A DNA stretch of 64,000 nt from Scilla litardierei (Eukaryota; Streptophyta; Magnoliopsida; Asparagales; Asparagaceae). A program made the position numbers and the translations under genes. Below the pieces are notes generated by a model. It saw nothing but the letters and a program-made list of their open reading frames with translations, searched no databases and was not told the DNA's origin. The DNA lies in NCBI GenBank assembly GCA_030789695.1, contig CM061138.1:13402214-13466213 (forward strand), in the 5' to 3' direction. This document shows positions 20,607-30,285 of this stretch, piece after piece (within the stretch, counting starts at the first letter, position 1; each line of letters opens with the position of its first letter).

Positions 20607-21689
20607 GGGTGTGTTTGGTTTGAAGGAAAATGAAAGAAAAGGAAAGAAAGTTGGAAGGAAAACTATTTCCATTGTTTGGTTGGAAAGAAAAAAACAAAGG
20701 AAAATGAAAATGAAAGAAAACAAAGGAAAATTTTTATTAAAACTTTTCTTTGAGATTTTCCTCTTTTTGACCCAAGGAAAATGAGGGGAAAGAGAGGTAA
20801 ACTAATTTCTCACACTTTCATGTATTTATATTTTTTTAGCAAACATAATTAGTTATTCCTTTTAATGAATCTACGAATTATTCATAAGTTTGTATCAAAA
20901 AAATCATGAATAATTCGTGAATTTTTCAAAAAAATATTCGCAAATTACTCGAAAAATTCACAAATTATTCACGAATTTTCAAATAAGTCGCGAATAATTG
21001 ACTAATTTTTCAAAAAACACCTTCAATATATATATTCATTCATGAATTGTTCGAAATAGAGAATAATTTATGAATTTTTAAAAATTCACGAATAATTTAC
21101 GATCTTTTAAAAACTCTTGGATTATTCATGAATTTTTTATATAGCTCGCGAATAATTCTCTATTTTCCAAATAAATTCCGAATCTTTAATTTATTTTCAT
21201 GTATGCATGAATTGTGCGAATAATTCACGAATTTGTAAAAAATTCATAGTTGCTTGAAAAATCCACGCATTATGCACGAATTTTTCAAATAGCTTGCGAA
21301 TAATTTCAAACTTTTTAACAAAATTTGTAAATTATTCATATACCATTAAATAACATATTATCTACGAATCATAATATTTATAGTGTTAACGAATTATTCG
21401 TTACAATTCGCAAATTATTAACTAAATTAATATTTTTTTCAAAATAACCAATAAGTTTTTAATTTAAAAATAAGATTTTAATTTATTATGATGATAGAAT
21501 GATTTGAATTCACAACTTAACCAGTAAAATTATTTTTTATTCATATTCAATGAGCAACATAATAATATTAATTTCTATATTTTCCATTCAACTTTCTTCC
21601 CAATTTTCCTTGGCAACCAAACATGAGAAAGAATCTCATTTCATTTTGCTTTTCTTTCTTTTCCTTTTTCCTTCAAACCAAACACACCC
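20607..21689. mobile_element. TIR DNA transposon (PIF/Harbinger-like, non-autonomous) in PIP5K intron
   Basis: Long terminal inverted repeats: the left end starts GGGTGTGTTTGGTTTGAAGG and the right end finishes CCTTCAAACCAAACACACCC. Both flanks carry TTA (20604-20606 and 21690-21692), the 3-bp target type of PIF/Harbinger and Tourist elements. No transposase is visible in the 1,083 bp. The interior is AT-rich with a degenerate ATTCACGAATTTTTCAAA-type repeat (about 20870-21420). It lies wholly within the intron. Confidence 0.82.
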
Positions 21690-21961
21690 TTAAATAAATA
21701 ACCTTTGTTTTGAGTAACTGAAATAAAGCTATTTCAGTTATTGTACACATGTTGTTTTGAATACTTTTGTAATTTCTAACCTTCTTCCCAGCCTTTTGCT
21801 TCTTCCAAAGCTAAAATTTTCCTCCTAACAAATTAGGCTTGATCGAAATTTGTGACTATTCTTGTAATTATCTTCACGTTGATGATAGAAAGCATTACCC
21901 ATTGTTTTCTCTATTATATGTTTGAAATAGTTTCTTTCTCCATCAAATGTTACTTGCCCAG

Positions 21962-22229
21962 ACTTCAGATCCAACTTGGTGTTAACATGCCGGCAAGGGC
22001 AGAGCATATCCCAAGCAACGACGAAACACAGGTGTTCCATGAGGTGTATGATGTTGTGCTTTACCTTGGGATCATCGACATCCTGCAGGAGTACAACATG
22101 ACCAAAAAAATCGAGCATGCATACAAATCTCTTCAGTTCGATTCGCTGTCCATCTCAGCCGTTGACCCTGAGTTCTACTCGAAGCGCTTCTTGGGTTTTA
22201 TTCAAACCGTCTTCCCTGTGAACCCTTGA
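21962..22229 (+). CDS. PIP5K last coding exon (C-terminus, activation loop)
   Basis: After the acceptor TTGCCCAG the exon encodes [47 protein letters not shown] and [14 protein letters not shown], ending FPVNP and TGA (22227-22229). These are hallmark segments of the plant PIP5K C-terminus. The activation loop includes the Lys-Lys pair (TKK) known in the family to matter for membrane binding and substrate choice. No stop or shift interrupts it, so it looks conserved rather than pseudogenic. Together with the exon at 20111 it gives about 144 codons, against several hundred for a full PIP5K. Confidence 0.9.
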
Positions 22230-22905
22230 GAAATTCAGGATTAGATGTTACAGGTTCTTCAATCTGTTCTTGACCAGGCATGGAAATCAGTTGTCCACAT
22301 AAAAAGTGATTCTTGTAACCAGCAAATTTAAAAAGAAGGGAAAGCTATATACAGAGTCTCAAATGCTAAATTGTTGTCCTTGTTCTTTTTTCTTCCTGTT
22401 CGGATGATTTACCATTGGTGTCAGTTTGAGCATAGAGGTAGGAAACACGTTGATGGTCGGATATTGGAATAATTTGATAGAATCTTTGTAATGTTTAAAT
22501 AGAGACAGTAAATATTTTCTTAATCCTGGCATATTTGAAGTGCAATGATGTGCAGAGCATGGAAGCATATGATAAACAATGTGTTTGAAATGTTGAAGGC
22601 ATTTCACATCTATTGTGTCAGGTGCTGATGTGTGATACCTGTCAAAATTCAAGACATGTATATGCTACTTGTCAAATTGGATGGCTATCGCCAGTATAAT
22701 GACCATTGTATTGGCAATAGAAAGCACATATGGAGTTGTTAGCCGCCGGGGCTACTGCCATTGGGGCTTGTACAGCGTTTCGAGCACCTGAGACTGAATC
22801 TTTCTCCGGCCATCTTGACGTCTGACCCCTGGGCACCGTCAGCCTGGTAAACATTTTGGTCAACTCCGATGATGATCAGCATGTTTGGAAATTGTAATGG
22901 CCTAA
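22230..22905. other. Downstream flank of PIP5K, nothing firm
   Basis: Presumably includes the PIP5K 3' untranslated region at its start. Short open frames on the minus strand (about 22672-22936) have no recognisable domain. I see no poly(A) signal strong enough to call. Confidence 0.4.
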
Positions 22906-23242
22906 TCACGTGCCACTTCGGTAAACAAACCCCCACAATGCGGGGAAGGAAGGAGAATGGAAAAGTGATGATGAGGAAGAGGATGGAGAGGGAATGGGAT
23001 GGGAAAGGGAAGAGGTCGGCAAAAGTGGCGTGATGGGGGTGTGGGGGTCCACCCGGGAGACGTCGGAGGTTGAGGCGGAGGCGGAAGTGGGTGAGGAGGA
23101 AGGGGAGAGTGGTAATTTCGGGATATGCGTGTGCATGTAAAGTAAAACAGTGTGCATGTAAAGTAAAACAGTAAAAATGTTGGGTGTATGTGTAAAATGG
23201 TCTTTGTATACATCAATTAGGTTTGTGTGTATAGAATTACCC
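22906..23242. mobile_element. MULE-like small element, right end clear, left end uncertain
   Basis: The right end (23150-23242) read in reverse starts GGGTAATTCTATACACACAA, then ACCTAATTG and AAGACCATTT. It matches the ends of the element at 28803-29220 and is typical of Mutator-like small elements. The interior is purine-rich on this strand with a direct duplication of TGTGCATGTAAAGTAAAACAG (about 23131-23172). The left end near 22890-22906 is too diverged to fix and no 9-bp target duplication was found. Confidence 0.5.
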
Positions 23243-23364
23243 GAATCTGCATGGCGGTTCTGGAATAGGAATTGCATGTTTATATATTTACCGGGCATGG
23301 AGATCTATTGGGACCGAGTAGATGTATTATACATAGTTCACAAAGTCGCTACCTGACGACCATT

Positions 23365-24164
23365 ATTCAGATGTTTGGATGTTTGGTTGTAAAAGCATGA
23401 AATCTATAGTTACTCCGCTTGCACCTCGGTTCAAACTTTGTGCAAAGCATTGTTTGAAGGATGAGAAAGAACGGAAGTTTATGGAGAGTATATCATATGT
23501 TAATGTGGTAGGTGACTTGATGTATGTCATGGTATGTACGCAACCCGACCTATCACATGCGGTGAGTATGGTGAACCGATATATGCACAATCCAGGAAAG
23601 GTACATTGGCAAGTAGTACAGTGGATATTATGATATATCAACAACACCATTGATGTGGGATTGACATACAACCGATGTGATGATGGTTCGTTAGTCCTGG
23701 GATATGTCGATTCCGACTTTGCAGGTAACCTGGATGGGAGGAGATCTATGACGGGCTACGTCTTCACATTGTCAGGAGCTCCGATCTATTGACGGTGTAT
23801 TCTTTAGTTTACGGTGGCCTTGTCAACTACAGAGACAGAGTATATAGCATTGATAGAAATGGTAAAAGAGACAATATGGCTCATGGGCTTGATGGACGAC
23901 CTAGGTTTATACCAAGAGATGTATGACTTGTATTGTGATAGCCAAAGTGCGATGCGCTTAGCCAAGAACCATTACTTTCATGCACGCATCAAGCATATTG
24001 ATGTGAGATACCACTTTGTTCGTGACTACATGGGTGAAGAAGAAGAAGATATCAATTTGTTGAAGATCGAAACAGAAAACAAATCAGCGGACGTGCTAAC
24101 AAAGGTCGTATCTAGAGTCAAGTTCAAGCACTGCTTGGACTTGCTCAACATTGTTCCGAGATGA
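23365..24164 (+). pseudogene. Copia remnant: end of RT and RNase H
   Basis: Contains KSMKSIVTPLAPRFKL, YVNVVGDLMYVMVCTQPD and SMVNRYMHNPGKVHW of RT (23379-23633), then a stop. RNase H shows DSDFAGNLDGRRSMTGYVFT (about 23712), VALSTTETEYIALIE (23814 on), LYCDSQSAMRLAKN and the end motif KSADVLTKVVSR. Upstream domains are missing, so it is a 5'-truncated or rearranged copy. It is related to copia C in protein but has a different LTR. Confidence 0.88.
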
Positions 24165-24359
24165 TGTCAATGGTGACATCGGTGGGGGCATTGAAGCTCG
24201 CAGGAGTTATGTGAGCCCTAGTGGGGGGGCATAGAGGCTTGGAGGAGCCAGGTGAGCTCTTCGGAACAAGTTGAAGGGAACACGATATGATTCTCGCCGA
24301 GGTAAAGCATTGAAGGTTGATTGTGTGACATAAGCCCAAATCTCCCCAAGGTGGAGATT

Positions 24360-25086
24360 TGTGAAAGTTGGCTCGATTTGAGGCGCTAAAGGAGTTTGGA
24401 GATGTACAAGCAAGAAGTCATGCATGGTTAGATTGCTTATGCCTTGGTCTTGCGTATCTAGCCATGCATGGCCAGATAAAGCGATTCAGAGCCATGCTAA
24501 CTCCTGTAGACCTAAATCCTCAGTTCGAAGGATCGGTAGATCGGAAGCTCGAAAACTTAACAGCACAGCTTTCGATAGCTCGGTAGCTCGGGCTCTAGCA
24601 GAGAGCTCGACAGCTTGGAGGTGCCGACCATATGATGCAAAATCCTATTCGAGGTAGAGTTGCTCTCCCAATAGACCTCTGTTTGAGTTCGGATTGTCCT
24701 CAAAATAGAATTCTATTGAAATTAGAGTTCATCTCCCAGTAGAATTTGATTTGCGTCCATGTCCTAGAGGTTATAAAAGGGGTGCTTGTGGAGGGGTTTT
24801 AGAGTGGTTTTTTTGGATCACATTGAGAAGTTTGAGCCCCCTTTTGTTAGCGCCAACTTAGAGATTGCATTGAGAGCTTTTAGGGAGATGTTGAGTGCTT
24901 CTTCTTCATTGAGAAGTTAGAATAGTTGTATTTTGGTCTTCCTTTGAATAAAAGCTATTGAGTATTTCCTTGGCCAGTCGACGGCCTAAAAGATTCAATC
25001 TTTATTGTGCTCTTGTTGTTTGTTGCTCGTCCCCTCACCACCGGATTGTCCGACGATCCAAATCTTCCGCACCGTTGCACACAACA
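24360..25086 (+). repeat. 3' LTR of the 23365 copia remnant
   Basis: A purine-rich tract (CAAGGTGGAGATT) comes before TGTGAAAGTTGG at 24360, and the block ends GCACACAACA at 25086. It contains a TATA box (24772-24780) and an AATAAA (24947-24952) in the expected order. No partner LTR is present in the window. Confidence 0.75.
24772..24780 (+). promoter_or_regulatory. TATA box of the 24360 LTR
   Basis: TATAAAAGG, 175 bp before the AATAAA at 24947. The spacing suits an LTR promoter followed by its own polyadenylation signal in R. Confidence 0.55.
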
Positions 25087-27008
25087 AAAACTTGCAAAAG
25101 CTAATAACATTTTAATGGTTTCTAGCCTAGTAACATGTGCATGTGGGGAATGCTATATCGTTTGGATCTTGTGGATAAGCAAACAGAAACACTAGAGGGG
25201 TGTGAATAGTATTTTATAAATCCAAAACAATCTTTATAAAAAATTTAACTTTTCTACCTAAGAATTCAAATAGTGTTACATATATGAATCTTAATTAACA
25301 AATATAATGACTTGCAAGTAAAATGAACAAGCATAAAGTTATGCATCAGAAAAATAGAATGCACACAAGAATATAAATCAAGAGCACAAGAACACAAACA
25401 CAAAGGTATATCTTGGTTTAGTCAACCACTAACCTAATACAGTCCAAGTCCACAGGTCTCAACTTATAAGATCTCTACTATCATCTTCCAAATGGAAGAT
25501 ACTTACAAACTTTCCATTATACCACAACCCGGTGTATGGAACTAAACACTCAAACGATCTCGAGCAAACATCACCTCTCAGCACTTGAGAGTAAAAAACC
25601 TTTCCCACTTACACCCAAAAAGAGAAATACTTACAACTACCTTTGTTGAAGAACAAGTTGCCTATAGATTTGCGATGAAGCTCTTGTGTTGATGTGAGGC
25701 TATAATATTTTAAAACTTAAGCTCAATAGAACTAGATTTTGACCAAGAAAAAAATGAAACCTTTGAATTAAATGGCCAAAATAAGGGATTTTTTCTTAAG
25801 GACTTTTGATCACTAAAAATGATTTTGATTCGTTGTTCCTGACCCTACTTCACCTTAATTGTTATTTGAACAAAAAGATCACAAAAATTTTTGGTAAAAG
25901 TTATGTCTTGGTCTGCTTCACATAAAACTTGATTTTTTAATTATAAAAATCCCTAAATGATCCTCTATTTATAGGTTAAAAATCATGTAAAACAGATAAT
26001 CAAAACTGTCCACAAAACGGTAACAAACGGATAGAGCTAATCCTCTTTAGGCCAACGGTAATTTTCTAGTCGATTAATGTATACCAATTAGTCGACTAGT
26101 CTATAGTTAGTCGACTAATACTTGAACTATATTCAACTAGTTCTGACGTACTGAAAAGCATTATTTAAAAGGTTTTTTATGGTCGACTAGGGGATACTTC
26201 TAGTCGACTGGTTTAGCTTGAAAAACACAGTTTCGGCCATAAAAACTTAGGAAACTTTTCAAGAACTTTTCATACTTTTTCTATGGTTTTCTAAGTATAT
26301 GTGAGAGCTTCAAACGAGTCTTTAATATAGAACAATATGGAAAATTACATCAAAATTACATTTTTCTTTGAAGTTTTCTTGATGTAGTCCTTGAAGTTCA
26401 TGTCGTGTCTTTGATATTATGAATAGCATTATTTTTTAGGCCTTGGTTGAATTTCACTTACTTATGATCTTCTTAATGTTTATACATGCACTGATAGATC
26501 ATAAACACACAAATTAATTCTTACATCAAAGTTTACCATGGGGTGACTCAATACTCAACAGTGAACAGTTTCATTAACGTCAATTCTTTCAATTTAGTTT
26601 TGCAACCAACGTAACTTGTTTCTAATTATATTTCCATCATCATCCAACTTATTTTGGAACTCTCATTTCGTTTCAAAAATAGAATATACATTGAGTTTAG
26701 TAACAACAGTTCAAACATCATTTCTACCAAATTAGTTTGCTTCTCTTGCATAGATATGATCTAATAACTATCACTAAGTACAATATCAATATTCTTAGGC
26801 TCAATTTCAGAAATAAAATCACTATACAAAGTGTACAAAGATTGATAAATGAAGAGGAGTTCTTACACCCATGTTGGATTACCTATAATCATTATAATTG
26901 ATGATTAAGATTGCAACTCAAGTCTGCATTGGATGTACTTATTGAAGGGTCTTGTATGCTGACTTCATTGCGTATCTTCTTCAGATGCATTGTTGAAGTT
27001 TTTTTCCT
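25087..27008. other. AT-rich non-coding stretch, possibly an antisense SIRE/Maximus-like LTR portion
   Basis: No gene is visible. From about 25190 the text ACTAGAGGGGTGTGAATAG, followed by AT-rich sequence and a sentence-like run ending CACCACAACCCGGTG-type, recalls antisense LTR sequence of SIRE/Maximus copia elements. I have no matching second copy to prove it. TAGTCGACTA-type inverted words occur five times at about 26069-26215. Confidence 0.35.
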
Positions 27009-27297
27009 ATGCCACCATCTTTTTCTTCATTGTTTTTATTGATATCACTACTGGTCACAAATAGTATCAATGATGATAAGCCTATCATTGATCAAGTTCA
27101 TGGACTTCATAATTATCTTGCTCAACATTGTCAATGTAATATCATTCTCGACACCTTTCAAATTAAAGAAGAACGTAGTCTTCGAGACAAGAAGGATGAG
27201 CACAAGGAAATCATTTTTAAGGCTCATGGTGAAAAGTAATGGTCAAAAGAAAGGTTTAAAGAGTCACAAGACCGTTGATTTAAAAAAAACACTATGA
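27009..27297 (+). pseudogene. Possible copia gag (UBN2-type) fragment
   Basis: An open frame contains SINDDKPIIDQVHGLHNYLA and then a charged stretch (KDEHKEIIFKAHGEK). The KPIIDQVH segment resembles the middle of copia gag domains. No zinc knuckle, protease or LTR is attached. Treat as tentative. Confidence 0.35.
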
Positions 27298-27917
27298 AAG
27301 AGGAAGAATGTTTCCATCGTTACATATTCATTATTTATGTTTTATTAGACACTTTTCCCGAGTTTTCCTTGCTTTCTAGTTATATTACATAATTGATTAT
27401 TTCAGAATAATGTATATGTGTTGTCAACACAATAAGACATAAACATTCATTTTTAATTTTTAATTTTTTTCAGATGTGTTTTACACATCATGGATGATCA
27501 ATATACTAAAAATCAAGTGAATTCATTGCTATTAGACCCTCAATCCGCTTGTTGCAAGTTCAATGATTGCAGAACAGTAGAACGTTTTGTAATGAGTGTA
27601 CGAGGGCAAACCATTCTCGGGTTCACCCAAATATACGTTATAGAATGCGTACAATAATTTGAAAAAGAAATTTAGAACTAATGGGAAATAAAAAATTTTA
27701 TGTTGTCAACGCGTAAAATTCCATATGCGGATAGTACATATCAAGTAAACTCTTGGATATTAATTTATTTTAAAGGGGGTTTTAAAATTTATTTAGCACT
27801 ACAAATAACTCCACTATATATTAGTCAAAATCAATCACATTATAATAGATATGCAACTGCTGTTTTACGCAAAGTAAATAAATAAATAAAACGGTTAAAA
27901 TTCTTCACGAACAAATA

Positions 27918-28790
27918 GTGCTGCTAGTCACAATACACATTTTGCTGAGAGAATATGTTGCTATGCACATTACATTTTTAAATTGCTAAACTCATAACAT
28001 TTTCCTTCAAAAATTCCCGGCTTATCCTTCTCTTCCTCAACTTTTCATTTCATTTGTCCGCCACTGCCACCGCCTCCTTCACCTCCTCAAATGTCTCCGA
28101 CAACTTTCCTCCACCATCACCACCTCCATCGCCTCCTCTGCCTCTCCCTCCAAGTCCATCATCCCCTTTATATCCGCTTTATCCTTTTCCTTCAATACCT
28201 CATCTTGAAGTTAATCCCATTTATTTAAAAAATAAATTAAAACCAACTTAATTCAATTCAAAAAAATCTATTAAAAATCAATTAAACACAAAAGATACTT
28301 GGAGTCTAACAAAATCGATTAAACTCTAAAAATTCAACTCACTCAGACTTTCAAGGCTGTGTGGCATATGGGGGTGCTTGGGCCTATTTCCCCGAACATC
28401 ATATGTGGTGTGCTTGGGGGATATAGACCCAAACACCATAAGTTATTTGTTCTTGCTTGAGTTCTCAAAACAGAGCAATTAATGTAATGCTCAGCGAGCA
28501 ATGATTTTTAATTTTTTTGAAGAACTCGAATAATGAAGCAAGTCGAGGAAGAAGCATGGGGAGATGGCATCGAGGAGGATACATGAAGAGGTGGCGAAAG
28601 GAAGCGATGGAGAGGTGGTGGCAGTCGTAGCGGTTAGCGGAGTTGAAGGAAGGAGAACATGTGTAAAGCCATGAAGAGAGAAAATGGTAGAATTAAATTT
28701 TACTTAAGGATATAATATGTATTAAGATAATAGCAAACTTGTAAATAAAATGTAATATATTCAGCAAATGTGTAATATGACTATCATCAC
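27918..28790. mobile_element. Fold-back TIR element, Mutator-like candidate
   Basis: The left end GTGCTGCTAGTCAC...ACACATTTTGCTGA pairs with the right end, which reads in reverse GTGATGATAGTCAT...ACACATTTGCTGA. Weaker pairing goes on inward (CATTACATTTTTAAATTGCTA against ATTACATTTTATTTACAAG). The flanks are an imperfect GAACA-containing 9-mer, so the class is uncertain. The interior has CCGCC/GGCGG-rich segments on opposite arms and a Pro-rich open frame (28054-28251) that I do not consider a gene. Confidence 0.55.
28364..28440. repeat. Short inverted repeat inside the fold-back element
   Basis: The left arm (about 28364-28392, GGGGGTGCTTGGGCCTATTT) pairs with the right arm (about 28415-28440, ATATAGACCCAAACACC) with a few mismatches and a 22-nt loop. 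It may be a small nested element; no target duplication was found. Confidence 0.5.
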
Positions 28791-28802
28791 TCGAGAACAT
28801 AA

Positions 28803-29220
28803 GGGAAATTTTAAACACAAAGACCTAATTGTTTTACACATAGACCTCTTCACACGCTCAAAAATATTTAAAATTCCGTTATTTTCTTTGCACACATACT
28901 AATATTCCCAAATTCCCCTTTTCCACACGCGCCGCCGCCGCCGCCGCCGCCATCTGCAGCCGTCGTCTCCCCTCAGCGCCACCATGCCCAACATTCCTGT
29001 CGCCTCGACATCTCCATCATTCCTCACCTCACCTCCCCTCCCATCTTCCGTCCTCCTCCCTGATCTTCTTCCGCCGCTGCTATTGCCGCAGCCCGAGGCA
29101 GAGGCAGGAGAGGAGAGGTCGGCGGCCGCAAAGTCTGTAAAAATTTACAAATTTGAATGTTAAACGTGTTAATAAATGGTCTGTGTGGGAAACAATTAGG
29201 TCTGTGTGTATAACAACCCC
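28803..29220. mobile_element. MULE-type small element with near 9-bp target duplication
   Basis: The left end GGGAAATTTTAAACAC, AAAGACCTAATTG is matched at the right end, reading in reverse GGGGTTGTTATACACAC, AGACCTAATTG. The flanks AGAACATAA (28794-28802) and CGAACAAAA (29221-29229) agree at 7 of 9 positions, as expected for an aged Mutator-like duplication. The interior is CG-rich with a CGCCGC run (about 28929-28950), like that of Pack-MULEs, though I cannot name a captured gene. It ends about 109 bp before a candidate start codon at 29329. Confidence 0.65.
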
Positions 29221-29328
29221 CGAACAAAAATCCACAGACAAAACAAAACCATTTTTCTTCTCGAAAAATTGCAAAATGCTGTGATCGCTGTCGTCAAATT
29301 CTTCTTTGCATAAAAGATTTTGCTCGCC

Positions 29329-29401
29329 ATGGCGGCATCGTCCGACAAATCCCGTGATTCTTCGCCTAAACGATCCGAGCGCTCTCGATCCCCAGACCGA
29401 G
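29329..29401 (+). CDS. Candidate first coding exon with RS-rich N-terminus
   Basis: CGCCATGGCGG is an excellent plant start context. The 24 codons read MAASSDKSRDSSPKRSER, then SRSPDR, and end at the donor GAG/GTGAGA (29401/29402). Arg-Ser-rich starts are common in splicing-related nuclear proteins, but no RNA-binding domain is visible here, so no function is assigned. I could not find the next exon in 29402-32209; it may lie beyond the D insertion at 32215. The alternative is chance similarity or a dead fragment. Confidence 0.5.
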
Positions 29402-30076
29402 GTGAGATAAACCCTAAGCCTTCCAGTTTTGATTTTTGGCTTGTCCCTCTCAGTCAATGTCATTGTGCTAGGAACTAGAAATTAATTTCTGTTACTTGAA
29501 ATTTTGCTCTGAGTTGATAATGTGGTTGGAGATCGATATATATTTTTAGTTTTCAATTTATCTTGTTGCAATTTAACATATTGCGTACTCTGGAGTTGGA
29601 AATGACATTTTGTTTCATTTTTTTAAACTTGACTTGCCTCAACTGACCGACACTTATGAGACTTAGAAGCTGTAGTCTTTACTGGTTTAATGGTGCTAAT
29701 GAAACCAAACTTTTCAGGATTGAGATTTTGCTTGGAATGTTGAAAATCTACAAGGGAATAAGTGATTTGCATGTTGGAGCATCATCATAAATAATACATA
29801 ATTTCCTGAACTTTTACCTTTTGGAACATGCCCGTATTAAAAAAACCGATGAAGAAAGAAGATTCATGGGGGCCTGAAAACTGTCCAATGTATCAACGCA
29901 GGGCCCACAATTCTAGAAAAACTCTTGAAAATTTAATTGTAAACCATACCATTAAATTGAAATCAGGTTTGTTGGGTTTTGAGATAAGGTCTTGGATTTT
30001 ATCTGACCAAACATGCCCTTTAGTGGATCTATTGGGTTCAAGTTTTTGCATATCATTGTCTCATGATTAAATCATC
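29402..30076. other. Possible intron of the 29329 gene, no feature recognised
   Basis: T-rich sequence typical of plant introns follows the donor (TTTTTGGCTTG, TTTATCTTG). Short open frames here have no domain. A SINE follows at 30077. Confidence 0.4.
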
Positions 30077-30277
30077 CTAGTGGTTGAATCACTCGGCTGT
30101 CTCGGTGGAGACCCGGGTTCGAATCACACTACCCCCTATTCCCTTTTATTTTTCTTTATTTTACAGCTTTTAGGGCTCCGATGGATACATGGCTTCTCCG
30201 TGTTTGGGGTTAAGCGATCAGGACGGGTGTACCCGTATTCCACGACCCATATTTTCTGCTTTCCGATGTATAAAAAA
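30077..30277 (+). mobile_element. tRNA-derived SINE with 8-bp target duplication
   Basis: About 200 bp flanked by AAATCATC (30069-30076 and 30278-30285). It starts with an RNA polymerase III A-box-like CTAGTGGTTGAATCAC, has a good B box GGTTCGAATC at 30116-30125 and ends in an A-rich tail. These are the marks of a tRNA-derived SINE moved by target-primed reverse transcription. The rest has no tRNA cloverleaf, so it is not a tRNA gene. Confidence 0.8.
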
Positions 30278-30285
30278 AAATCATC

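Noticed and set aside
22672..22936. Minus-strand frames downstream of PIP5K
   Set aside because: Two overlapping frames compete, neither has a domain or a good start context, and they overlap the left part of a MULE-like element.
28054..28251. Pro-rich open frame resembling an extensin
   Set aside because: It lies in one arm of a fold-back element, is short, lacks a signal peptide and is explained by a CCTCC repeat.
30077..30130. Possible tRNA gene
   Set aside because: A- and B-box-like words are present but no cloverleaf arms or acceptor pairing. Flanking duplication and an A-rich tail mark it as a SINE.
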